Source: Pyrus communis
Taxonomy: Eukaryota > Streptophyta > Magnoliopsida > Rosales > Rosaceae
Assembly: GCF_963583255.1 (NCBI RefSeq)
Contig: NC_084817.1
Location: 4,751,043 to 4,815,042, forward strand
Length of the DNA: 64,000 nucleotides
Direction: 5' to 3'
Below the pieces are notes generated by a model. It worked only from the letters and a program-made list of their open reading frames with translations. It had not been told where the DNA came from and did no database searches. Positions 1-10,706 of the stretch are shown here, piece after piece. The stretch's first letter is position 1; every line of letters begins with the position of its first letter. The position numbers were made by a program, and so were the translations under genes.

Positions 1-148
1 ATAAATATGCTAATCTACCAGAAAATCACTTAGAATTCTAATTGAATACCCTTAGAATCATTTGAATTAAAATCCTTCAAAATCTCAATAGTATACACCC
101 CCTACATGTACGATATATGGTAGTTGATGTTTGAGTTCCAACAATATG

Positions 149-420
149 CACTGGACGCTGAAGAGTAGGTTTAGCTCCAACGAGCGACAATGGAGATTCA
201 AGCCAACCACTTAGCGAGAAACTCAAATGTTTTACCCACTGAACGAAATGGGGGAGTAACTCAACTCCTCTTGCAAAGTTTTTGAACATTGCAAAGGGTC
301 CCGGAACATGTTCTTGGCACTGAAGAGTAGATTTAGCTTCAACGAACAGTTATGGAGACTCAAAGCCAACAAATTGAGCGATACTCAAAAAGTCTTACCC
401 ATTGCTCTTGTAAAGTTTCA
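149..420. repeat. Diverged tandem direct repeat, two units
   Basis: Two neighbouring segments (about 149-288 and 307-420) share the same order of words: a CTGAAGAGTAG start, a TTTAGCT(C/T)CAACGA block, TATGGAGA/AATGGAGA, then GCCAAC and TCTTACCCA/TTTTACCCA. They differ by point changes and small indels. No open frame is conserved between the copies, so this is an old tandem duplication of non-coding DNA. Confidence 0.6.
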
Positions 421-759
421 TATCTTTCCGATATGAACAATTGTTCCGTGTATCCTCACATGGTTCCCTACAATATATGAAAATGCCAAACAATGCTAGT
501 TGCTAGTTTAGCCATAGCAATAGTCACCCCAAACTGGTATTTTGTATAGATATACGCCACCGACATTACACACACACACACACGCATCATAAATTAAACA
601 CTCTGAAGGCTCTCCTTCTCTCCAAAATGAAAGTCAAACCTCCCTCTCTCTTGGATTTTGTCTTTCTGGAGAAGAATGGTTAACAAAACCGCCCATATCT
701 TGGCCTTTTTGACCAAAATCAAAGAGTAGTGAGGAATGATTGTTTTCTCTTTTGATTAA

Positions 760-975
760 GAGCTTGTTTGGAAATGTTTTTAAAATGATTAAAAGCGTTT
801 TTAATGAAAATGTTTTTGAGTTCTAAACGCATTTAAAGCATCAGTTCTGTGCTTCTTGCATGAAGTACTTCGAGTGCTTTTTTAGGATTCACTTGCATTT
901 TTACTAAGAATTGATCCTAAAAACATTTTCATCAAAAACGCCTTCAAGCATTTTAAAGCACTTCTAAACGAGCTC
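760..975. mobile_element. Fold-back MITE, PIF/Harbinger-like
   Basis: The termini GAGCTTGTTTGGAA and (reverse complement) GAGCTCGTTTAGAA form imperfect terminal inverted repeats, and most of the 216-bp body folds on itself. It is flanked on both sides by TAA, the target duplication expected of PIF/Harbinger elements. Related diverged copies lie at 31531-31770 and 37263-37480. It has no coding capacity. Confidence 0.65.
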
Positions 976-1763
976 TAATTTTTACGTCTCTGCCCCCACT
1001 AATTTAATTTGGCTTGTTAATGATAGTGAAAGAAACGATTGGATTTTGGGGATTTTTAGCATCAAATTTGTATTGGCTATTTCTAACTGTGGTTGTGGCT
1101 CAAGGAAGATCTTGTATTCTAAACGTTGTTGATTAACCCTTTTCAAGATCATGTATTAGGGCTCGTTCAGTGCCTAGGACCAGGGTTTAGGGTATAGTTT
1201 GGATTTGATAACTCCTATAATTCAAGGTATGTGTGAAAGGTAGTGGTAAATAATTTTTTATTTTGAGGTTGAATTGGATAACTCATATAATATAAAATAT
1301 AGTGAGGTAAAGGTGAATGTTTCATTTTGAAGGAATTAGGCATTAGACATGCATAAAACTTGTCCCTTCTAATTCATATATTTTTGGTCGAGGTCTCCAG
1401 ATCCATGACTACAGATCAAACTTCTAATAGTGTCATAAGTTTGCTAAAGAGTACTCCATCTTTTACGTACCTTCAATCTTACGTACCGAACTAGCACTTG
1501 GGTCTTTGTGGCCAGATTATGAATGCAATTTCCATTTGATCCCCAAAATTATAATTTTTTCGTTGATATCTTTTGTGGGGGTTTCAGGGGGGACTATGGA
1601 CTTGTTTTTGGCCACCAGAAGGGACACACATCACACAGCTCATTGCAAGTTTCAACGAAATCCCTCTAGCCTTTGCATGTGTGGAAATCTCCATAACTTG
1701 ATACGACTCGAAACTTCTTTAAATATAAAAATTCAATGTGTTTCACGATTAAACTCACTACAA

Positions 1764-2466
1764 GGTCATCTCCAACAGAAGGGTCTAAAGGACTAGAGGG
1801 CCGAAAATAGCTCGAAAACCGTCTCCAACCGAGAGCTAGGCTAGAGGGCTCGTGGCCCTCACGGAATCTGAAAGGACCAAAGGGCCAACCGGCTGCCCCA
1901 AATATATTCTTATCGGTTATATCTGACATGAATTCTAGACCAAATTTCAAATGCAACGGCTAGCTAACGTCAGCTAGCCGTTATTTTTTAATTTTTTTTA
2001 ATTTTTTTTTTACACAATTTTTTTCCTATAACTTCTATTTTTTTCTATAACTTCTATTTTACAAAATTTGTTTTACATTTTTTCTAAATTATATTTTTTT
2101 TTCCTATAACTTCTATTTTAGAAAATTTGTTTCATATATTTTTTTAAATTCTATTTTTTTCCTATAACTTCATAAGCCATTATAAAACATTAAATTAAAT
2201 TAAGTAACATGCTAACGTCACTTAGTTATTGGATTTGAATTTAAGTTGTAGTTTTTAAATAATAAATTATGTTTGGCCTTATGATCCTTTGACCTTTGGT
2301 TGGAGACGGTTTTTTGTGACAGGGTTAAAACGAGCCCTATGGCCCTTTGGCCTTCGGTTGAAGATGGAGGCAAATATAGTCCTGTAATATTTATTAAAAT
2401 ATTAATATCTTGGAGGGCCAGAGGGCTAAAACGAGCCCTCTGGCCAACCTTCGATTGGAGATGGCC
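1764..2466. mobile_element. Non-autonomous Harbinger-like element, about 0.7 kb
   Basis: The left end GGTCATCTCCAAC and the right end (reverse complement GGCCATCTCCAAT) are inverted repeats of the common plant CATCTCCAA class. Flanks are CAA and TAA, so the 3-bp target duplication is decayed. Inside are several imperfect GAGGGC/GGCCCTCTGGCC sub-repeats in both orientations and long T-rich tracts. Short open frames here are not conserved coding sequence. Confidence 0.55.
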
Positions 2467-5400
2467 TAACATAATCAACACAATTCAACTAATATTATAT
2501 TAATAAAATGATAACAATTCTCAAATTTTTGAGAAGCACAAGTTAGTAGTCTATTTATTAGACAACACAAATATAAACGAAGAAATCCGAACACGATCTA
2601 TTTTCAAAAGAGATTTTTCACATCCCACGTATCATGTGTTATGTTGATAACAGTTACCCCTAGATGATCCAATCCAAATTTATTCCAGTACTACCTGCAA
2701 CCGCAAAAGAGTAGTACTTCTCCTCAACTAGGTTAAAGTTGCATGTCCTTTTGTATTTATTTCTCTCGTTACAAAATTTGATCCATTTCGTAGTGAGAAA
2801 GATGTATGAAGAAGATATACGGGGGTCCAATAACTAACTAGAAATGTTGAAACGTTGTGCTATGGAAGTGTTGTCTTCCAATATGTTATAAACTGCTTAT
2901 TAACATTATGTCAACAGTCGATAACCGAAGATAAATTCATCATAAAGTTATCATTATATATGATAATTAGAAGATATTCTTACTATCTTAGATCGTATAA
3001 CCACTTATGTCTATCTCGTCCAAAACTTAATCACGTGATGTGAAATTAGACACAAAAAAATATTCGACAAGTTGCCAGACATATTTTCTTAAAACTAGAC
3101 CTTGACTTGGCTTTCACCAATTTTCAACATGCAAACTAAGAAAAAGGTAAAATAATCCAAAACGAACACGAAAGGGCTGGAAAAGACCTTTCCATACCTA
3201 ACATATTATCTGGCTCCCAAGTCATCAATCCTGACAATCTTTGCAATTTGCAAGTCCTGCCATCTGATAAATACCAGCTCCAGCAAATATTGCGTGTCAA
3301 ATTGTCGATTGTCCTGCCACAAATCATGACATGAAAAACCTGTGACGGGTAACCAAGAAAAAGTTTGGAACGTGTTCCACGTCGCTCAACATTTTGGTCC
3401 AATCATGCGTTGTTATATGTAAATTTAACTTTATATTTTATTGTATTATCGGATCAGAACGTTACAATGATATTCATTATGTTATTCATAAGTTGCTCTT
3501 GCTAACAAAAAATTGCTACATCAAAAGTATTGAGTCCCAAATTTTGATTACAAAACTGAGCAGTCATTTCAACTGTTCTGCTCGATGGACGTCCTACAGA
3601 GAGAATATCCCGATATTTGAATGCATTTTTCACTTCGCTTTTATTTCAAGCAGTAGTTTTATGGACTCGAAAGGATGGGAATAACTTATCCAATCTACAG
3701 GGCAGTTTATAGAACTCGTTATTCCTAGCATCTGAACCTTATAAACCGAACTTATCCCACCAATTTAAGCTGTTGTCTTTTCGAGCTGCATCATTGTCGT
3801 ACGACACAGAGCAGTCCAAGATAGGACAACTAGAGCAGCTACCTTTGTGTGCGACATGAAAACCACATTCACCATGTCCTCTAACTGAAAGTAAATGAAC
3901 CGAAAAAAAATAAATAAGGCGGAAGCTAGTTAGCATTTGGATTTGATTTGCAAACGGAATCAAGTACAGTGACTGAATCGACAAAAAAAGAACCGCAGTT
4001 ACTAAAATTGAATGCGAAAAACAGCACAGTGATCGAAAATGTATTTTCTCACCCGTCTAAGACCGCTTTAAGCATGGTCGGACCTAAGATCATATGGTAT
4101 TTTCCCATTCTCTTCCCCAATCCAGATATCCTCCTCTTCGCCCAAGAAAGATTGATTGAATTATCAAAAATTTGGAGCGTGAAGTTCAATTAGATCCATT
4201 TTTTCGGGAGGGTATACAGATTAATATATTCTTGGAAGTATTGTGGTACTGAAGTTCCCATGAAGAAAGAGAAGCCTAATACGAATTTTGTTCTGAAACA
4301 CATTGGAAAACAGATGTTTAAGGAAACAAGAGACTTATCAAAATAGCCGAATAAGACACGCTAAAGAGCCGCGATAATCGGTGTAGGAAGAAGCGAAAAG
4401 TGCTCCGATTTTTCCTGGTTCAGAAGAGCATCATCTAAAATGAGAAACATCTAGCATACGAGAGGAACTCCCCTACAACATGTTGTATGAAACATTGTCT
4501 CCGTCTCTCTCATCGTATGACAATCATCGTGATTACCACCATTACCACCATCATTATTATTGTTATTGTTACTATAGCAGCCACCACCACCACCATTATT
4601 GTTGTTGTTGTTGCCATCGCCACCAACCACAATTATTATTGTTGGTGATGCCATACAACGGTCACCACCATTATTGTTGTTTACACCACCACTGTTTTTG
4701 TTATCATTACCACCACCCCCACCATTGTTATTGTCATTGTTACCGCCACCGTTTTGGGCCATTTGTTTTGCTAGTTTTTTGTAGTAGTAGGTATAAAATG
4801 ACAGCAATCAAATGTCAATTCTCGGGTTTTATTTGTAAAGTTTCTATTCCTTGGTAATCAAAGCCCAAAGATCTATGAACGTACCCATGTTTGACTAACC
4901 AAGCAAACAAATGACTCTGCATCTTTTTTATCTCTCCCACATTTTGATTTGTATTTTATTTATATAGGTATTTCATATTTACGATGAAATTTATGAAAAT
5001 TGGCTCGCTCTTTGCTTTGTTATCCTGTACAAAAGGATCCTGCCTAATTCACTAATTCAGGGAGGGTAGGAAGAGAGCTAGGTGGCACACCTTTTTAAAA
5101 TTTCAGATTTTGTTCGTAAGACATGGTTTTTAAACTTGTTGATTTCAAAACTGAAAAACGATTTTGTTTAATGGAAAAATTGAATAGAATAGATCGATAG
5201 GTAATATCATTATGATTCTAACAATAAGATTTATTTTCATTGAATATTAAATCGGAAATGATTTCCGCTCACACTTGTTCTACTTTAACCAGTGTGCGGA
5301 AATTACTTCCATGCTAATTATGGACCTTAATTTCCTGAAGAACCGAAAACAAATTCCTGCATTATAGATAGCTTAAGAGAAATGGAGATTCTAATGAAAG

Positions 5401-5600
5401 TCATGAAATATACCGACACATTTCGACAACAGAGCAGTACCATCTTTTTATACATGAAATTAAAATGCCGAAATCACGATTAGTTCCATACGAAATCACG
5501 ATAATTAATCAAGTAAAAGTACCCGAATAATGATTAGGTCAATCATCAAACCGAAATACGCATGTTCTCCGGTGATTTACAAGTCATCAACTAAACCACT
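2467..5600. other. Intergenic stretch without recognised gene
   Basis: AT-rich DNA with no supported gene. The short frames at 3136-3402 (minus) and 3394-4193 (plus) show no recognisable domain and no splice context. The only marked structure is the trinucleotide-rich block near 4500-4770. A small imperfect hairpin (GGAAATGATTTCCGC against GCGGAAATTACTTCC) lies at about 5252-5312. Confidence 0.6.
4500..4770. repeat. Low-complexity CAC/ATT/GTT trinucleotide block
   Basis: About 270 bp of interspersed CAC, CAT, ATT, GTT and TGT triplets. Because the period is three, both strands stay open: the plus strand reads as His/Tyr/Cys-rich and the minus strand as Asn/Gly-rich. No start context, domain or flanking exon supports a gene, so this is best read as a degenerate compound microsatellite. 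Confidence 0.7.
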
Positions 5601-5603
5601 GCA

Positions 5604-5716
5604 TCAGCGTGACAAGTTTGGTTCACAGCTGCTTCGCCACCTCTGTGTTGGATAATTCTTGCTCGTCTTCCCAGCCAACTTGAGTGAACTTGCATTCAAA
5701 GATGTTCCACTCGGAC
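5604..5716 (-). other. Candidate 3' exon of the repeat-protein gene
   Basis: On the minus strand a pyrimidine-rich CTCTGCAG acceptor at 5717-5718 is followed by an open segment. Joined to a strong GTGAGT donor at 7467-7468 in the main exon, it would add 36 residues containing PTQRWRSSCEP and end at 5604. A second frame through the same exon (containing WNIFECKFTQVGWEDE, stop at about 5625) looks more protein-like but needs a weaker donor two codons later. Which is used cannot be settled here; transcript reads would decide. Confidence 0.35.
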
Positions 5717-6096
5717 CTGCAGAGCGAGCATGAGAAAGAAAATTTATTGATGCCAACGACGGTATCCCTTGAGATACTCATGGTTTACCATATTTTCCCT
5801 CTCCACTAACGCCGTTATCCTCAACAGAAACAGAAACAGAAAAGAATATATTGGCCATGTTCCAATACTTCATTTGATATACATTGTTCCGACGAGTATA
5901 TTATTTTAAACTCCAATTCGACAAGAAATGTTTGCACCCTTATTCTCAAAGCTGCAAGTTTAACAAAACAATGTTGCCTTCGGGTAAAGCATGTTCATAA
6001 AGAGGCAATGGTATAAATGAAATCTTGACCACAAAACTCGTCATTGAAATGATCAATCGAAGAGCTATACTACCTTCAACAGCTTATAGCTTCTAT

Positions 6097-7490
6097 CTGT
6101 CAGAGGGGCTGGTTGCCCATAATTTCAACCTTTTGAGTTCGTAAATTCCTCTAAACATCGATCGCAGCTGGCATCCAGTTCAACTCATTTTTATGACTTC
6201 CAGTCCCCTACCTCCTAGACCTCATAACAAAGCAATTACCCGTGTCCTGCAGCGCCTATACTCTCCTTCTGGTAAGCTACAAGTTTACCAGGTGAACCTG
6301 ATATTACCCTTCGTGTTCTTCTCAACTCAATCTTTTGTAATGACATTTACAATTCTCCTACTAAACTGCTAACTTTTGATCAACGTTGTGTATCTAATCC
6401 TTCGCTCAGACTATCAATCCCTACAGTTCCCAATCTTAACCCATCAACACGAAAACTACTTTTTCCCACAACATTGTAACTTAGAAATGCTCTAATTCAA
6501 GCTACATTATGATTCTCAGCATACCAAAACCTTTTTTTTGTTCAAATCATTGCATTCTCTACATCTAAAATCAGTTAAATACGCTCTGGTAAAATAGCAA
6601 ACATCAAAAAACAAAGGCATTGCTTAAACAAATAGTGAATCTGACTCACCAGAAACAGCATCACTGCCCTCCAAGCTCTGACTCACCAGAGGTGCCGGTT
6701 GCCAATAATTTCAACCTTTTAAATCCTAATTCAACTTCCTAAGTTTGTAAATTCCTCTAAATATCGATCACGGCTGGCATCCAATTCAACTCAGATTTAT
6801 GACTTCCAGTCACCTACCTCCTAGACCTCATAAAAATTTCTTCATTCGCAGGTTACAACTATCCTAATCTGTCGAAAATATTTTGACAACATGCATCACC
6901 AACTTAAATACATACTCCTCCATCCTCTCCAAAGTCCTTTCCATCCAGCATTTTGCTTTAACATTTCCAATGTTTACTTAACCCTTTACCTTATCCAATA
7001 TATCTAAAGGGCAACCCCAAGCGAACAAGGCTCCCCTGCTTTGCTTTAACATTAACCGTGTCCTCCAGCGCCTATACTTCCCTTCTGGTAAGCTACAAGT
7101 TTATCAGATGAAGCTGATATTACCCTTTGTGTTCTTCTCAACTCAAATCTTTTGTAATGACATTTACAATTCTCCTACTAAACTGCTTACTTTTGATCAA
7201 TGCTATGCTTCAAATCTTTCACTCAGACTATCAATCCCTACTGTTCCCAATCTTAACCAACTGACACGGAACTACCTTTTCCCACAGCATTGTAACTTAG
7301 AAATGCTCTAATTCATGCTACATTATGATTCTCGGCATACCAAAACCTTTTTTTTCTTTCAAATCATTGCATTCTCCAACATCTAAAATCAGTTAAATAA
7401 GCTATGATAAAATAGCAAACATCACAAAACAAAGGCATTGCTTAAACAAATAGTGAATTCTGACTCACCAGAAACAGCATCACTGCCCTC
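6097..7490. repeat. Tandem duplication of intron plus 3' exon edge
   Basis: The segment 6097-6690 is repeated at 6690-7490. Shared marks include GGCTGGTTGCC/GCCGGTTGCC, ACTTCCAGTC, CTCCTAGACCTCATAA, GCGCCTATAC, TGTAATGACATTTACAATTC and the exon-end word CTCACCAGAAACAGCATCAC. The right copy carries about 220 bp more (6840-7060). The left copy therefore contains a duplicate of the main exon's last bases and its GTGAGT donor (about 6655), making a decoy splice site inside the intron. Confidence 0.75.
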
Positions 7491-10133
7491 CAAGCTCTGA
7501 ACCCCACCGCCATTGCTGTCACCAACCTCGCCTTTCTTAACCCAAAGCCTAAACCCAGAACCTCTCTGTCTCTGTAAATGGAAGCGGCCTACCCTCTTAT
7601 CATAATCCCTTAATTCACCGTTACCACGGCGATCAGCTCCACTCCATCTCCTCAACTTATCATCCCCATTACCAGCCTCACCATCCACCGATAAACCCTC
7701 AAATTTCGGTACAATTTCCTCCGCCAGAACCACATTCTCGCTCTTTGCCCTAATTTCAGTTTCAATTTCAATTCCAACTCCCTTTTCTTCCTTTCCAGTC
7801 GCCTGATAGTTTTCCTTCTCACCACTCACCGGAGGCTCGTCCACTCCACCTTCCTTCTCAGTCACCTCCTCCTCTTCCCTAGCTTTCTTCTTCGACTTTC
7901 TGTCACCCTTCCTCTTCTTCTTCTTCTTCTTCTTCTTCCATTTCTTCTCCTCCTCTGGTTCCTCGCTTTTCTTCCCCTCCAGCTCAGTAACCTCGAGCTC
8001 TGAAACACCCTGATTAACTGGGCGAAACTGCCCCTGATCACTCCGATTCCTCGGCTTGTTAGCAATTTCGGTTCTTCCAACTATGGTGTTTTGCTTCAGC
8101 TCTTCTTCGTCGCTTCTTTTAGCCTCTAGCGAGGGTGCCCAATCACTCCGATTTCTGGGATTGTTACCAGTTCCGGTTCTTTGAACGACGGCGTTTTGCT
8201 TCACCTCTTCCTCCTCGCTTCTCTTCCCCTCCAGCAAGGGTGCCCGACCAACCTGATTCACCGTCCGAAACTGCGCCCGATCACTCCAATTTCTCGGATT
8301 GTTACCCCTTCCGGTTCTCCGAATGACGCCGTTTTCCTTCGGCTGTCCTTCCTCGCTTCTTTTTTCCTCCAGCTCAGCATCTTCACATTCCGAAACATTC
8401 CTATTAATCGGCCGAAACTCTTCCCGATTACCGCGATTCCTCGGTCTTTCAGCGGTTTCGGTTCTCTTAACCACAGCGTTTTGCTTCGGCTTTTCTTCCT
8501 CGCTTCTTTTCCCCTCCAGCACAGTCTCATCGCGCTCCGGAACACTCTGATTAACTGGCCGAAACTGTGCCCGATCACTCCGATTTCTCGGATTGTTACC
8601 GGTTCCGATTCTTTGAACGACGGCGTTTTGCTTCGCCTCTTCCTCCTCGCTTCTCTTTCCCTCCAGCAAGGGTGCCCGACCAACCTGATTCACCGTCCGA
8701 AACTGCGCCCGATCACTCCGATTTCTAGGATTGTTACCCGCTCCGGTTCTCCGAACGACGTCGTTTTCCTCCGGCTCTCCTTCCTCGCTTCTTTTTCCCT
8801 CCAGCTCAGCATCTTCACATTCCGAAACATTCCTATTAATCGGCCGAAACTCTTCCCGATTACCGCGATTCCTCGGTCTGTCGGTGGTTTCAGCTCTCTT
8901 AACCACAGCGTTTTGCTTCGGCTTTTCTTCCTCGCTTCTTTTCCCCTCCAGCACAGTCCCATCGCGCTCCGGAACACTCCGATTAACTGGCCGAAACTGT
9001 GCCCGATCACTCCGATTTCTCGGATTGTTACTAGTTCCGGTTCTTTGAAAGACGGCGTTCTGCTTCGCCTCTTCTTCCTCGCTTCTTTTCCCCTCCAGCA
9101 AGGGTGCCAGACCAACCCGATTCACCGTCCGAAACTGTGCCCGATCTCTCGGATTGTTACCGGTTCCGGTTCGGAAGACGCCTTTTTCCTCCGGCTCTCC
9201 TTCCTCGCTTTTTTTCCCTTCCAGCTCAGCATGCTCGCATTCCAGAACATTCAGATTAACCGGCGGAAAGTCTTCCCGATTACCACGATTCCTCGGCTTG
9301 TCATCGGTTTCGGCTCTCTTAACGACCGCGTAATGCTTCGGCTTTTCTTCCTCGCTTCTTTTCCCCTCCCGCTCAGAAACACTCCGATTAACTGGCCAAA
9401 ACTGTGCCCGATCACTCCGATTTCTCGGAATGTTACCGGTTCCGGTTCTTCCAACGACGGCGTTTTGCTTTGCCTCTGCTTCCTCACTTCTTTCCCCCGC
9501 CAGCAAGGGTGCCAGACCAACCCGATTTACCGTCCGAAACTGTGCCCGGTCACTCCCATTTCTCGAATTTTTACCCGTTGCGGTTCTCCGAACGACGACG
9601 TTTTCCTTCGGTTCTCCTACCTCGCCTCTTTTTCCCTCCAGCTCAATATCCTCGCATTCCGAAACACTCCGATAAACCGGCCGAAACTCTTCCCGATTCT
9701 CGCGATTCCTCGGCTTGTCATCGGTTTCGGCTCTCTTAACGACAGCGTTTTTCTTCGGCTTTTCTTCCTCGCTTCCTTTCCCCTCCACCTCAGCCCCACC
9801 GAACTCCGAAACACTCCGATTAACTGGCCGAAGCTGTCCCCGATTACCACCATACCTAGGCTTGGAACCGGTTTCCAGGTTCCGAACGATGGCGTTTTGC
9901 CTCTTCTGCTTCGCCTCTTCTTCTCGGAGCTTCCGCTGCCGGAGCTCTTCTTCTCGCTGTTCCCTCCCCTCTCGTCGCCGTTTCTCCTCCTCTTCCCGTC
10001 GTTTCTTCTCCTCTTGCCGTCGTTCTTCCTCCTGCTGTCGTTCCTGGTCTCTGAGCCAGCGCTCTTTAAGGTCGTTGAGGGTGACGTAGTTGGCGGGCAC
10101 AGATTGGGGCCTCTTCAATTTGGTGTCCGCCAT
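7422..10133 (-). CDS. Highly charged internal-repeat protein
   Basis: I do not recognise a named family. The start is taken at the seventh codon of the open frame (MADTKLKRPQSVPANY), because the upstream Met (10151) opens a less typical N-terminus. After about 25 residues comes a Glu/Arg/Lys-rich coiled-coil-like stretch to about residue 95. Most of the protein to about residue 700 is a tandem array of 46-49-residue modules, each with an RNR(S/G)(D/N)R core and an LEGKRSEE motif. Three module types alternate (49+49+46 residues), giving a 432-bp higher-order unit. Then follow a Lys-rich KKKKKKKRKGDRK segment that could act as a nuclear signal, an acidic part, and a unique basic tail with DYDKRVGRFHLQRQRGSGF. 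Read unspliced it ends at 7422. A GTGAGT donor at 7467-7468 suggests the true last exon is farther left (see 5604-5716). The reverse strand is also open for 657 codons; this is a shadow of the repeat. Confidence 0.75.
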   Translation of the reverse strand: MADTKLKRPQSVPANYVTLNDLKERWLRDQERQQEEERRQEEKKRREEEEKRRREGREQREEELRQRKLREEEAKQKRQNAIVRNLETGSKPRYGGNRGQLRPVNRSVSEFGGAEVEGKGSEEEKPKKNAVVKRAETDDKPRNRENREEFRPVYRSVSECEDIELEGKRGEVGEPKENVVVRRTATGKNSRNGSDRAQFRTVNRVGLAPLLAGERSEEAEAKQNAVVGRTGTGNIPRNRSDRAQFWPVNRSVSEREGKRSEEEKPKHYAVVKRAETDDKPRNRGNREDFPPVNLNVLECEHAELEGKKSEEGEPEEKGVFRTGTGNNPRDRAQFRTVNRVGLAPLLEGKRSEEEEAKQNAVFQRTGTSNNPRNRSDRAQFRPVNRSVPERDGTVLEGKRSEEEKPKQNAVVKRAETTDRPRNRGNREEFRPINRNVSECEDAELEGKRSEEGEPEENDVVRRTGAGNNPRNRSDRAQFRTVNQVGRAPLLEGKRSEEEEAKQNAVVQRIGTGNNPRNRSDRAQFRPVNQSVPERDETVLEGKRSEEEKPKQNAVVKRTETAERPRNRGNREEFRPINRNVSECEDAELEEKRSEEGQPKENGVIRRTGRGNNPRNWSDRAQFRTVNQVGRAPLLEGKRSEEEEVKQNAVVQRTGTGNNPRNRSDWAPSLEAKRSDEEELKQNTIVGRTEIANKPRNRSDQGQFRPVNQGVSELEVTELEGKKSEEPEEEKKWKKKKKKKKRKGDRKSKKKAREEEEVTEKEGGVDEPPVSGEKENYQATGKEEKGVGIEIETEIRAKSENVVLAEEIVPKFEGLSVDGEAGNGDDKLRRWSGADRRGNGELRDYDKRVGRFHLQRQRGSGFRLWVKKGEVGDSNGGGVQSLEGSDAVSGESEFTICLSNAFVL

Positions 10134-10706
10134 TTTCGCTCCACAGTCCACTAAAGAATGACTGAGCCAAACCCAACGACAAAGGCAAAGCCTTTTCCAT
10201 TATTTATTTTCGATTTTCTTTTTCTTTATTAAAGGAAAAACAATGAGCAATTTCTAATAATTTTCTTTATTTAAAAAGTTTCGAAGTCAATCCCTCCCTT
10301 ACGTTTCCGTCAAATTGTAGGTCATTTTCGTCCATTTCCGTCGGGAAACTTACATTAACGTGTGATGGGTTCGGTCATTACCGTCAATGTGACTATTAAG
10401 GACAATAATTAGGTAGAATGTCTATCCACATCAGTTGTGAATGATGAATTTTAACACACCTCTGTCATAAAAAAATTGTTTTTTTTTTCTTTAAAGTCGT
10501 TCATTTTTCAGATTATCATTCAAAGTTCATTGCGACAATCTAATTATTACCAAAATCATCAATTTGTTCAATGTATATAAATTACTAAACCATTTTTATT
10601 TTTTTAATCTTTAAAATACGATATTGCAAACGACTTAAATTATTTAATGTAAACAATAAAGATGCGTTAGTCACAACTGAAATACATAAAAAGAGGCACT
10701 CCTAAA

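Noticed and set aside
4451..4857. Overlapping Asn/Gly-rich and His/Tyr-rich frames on both strands
   Set aside because: Both are products of a trinucleotide-rich low-complexity block; no gene context.
8181..10154. 657-codon plus-strand frame rich in Leu/Phe/Ser
   Set aside because: It mirrors the minus-strand repeat gene module by module and has no domain or promoter of its own; treated as a shadow.
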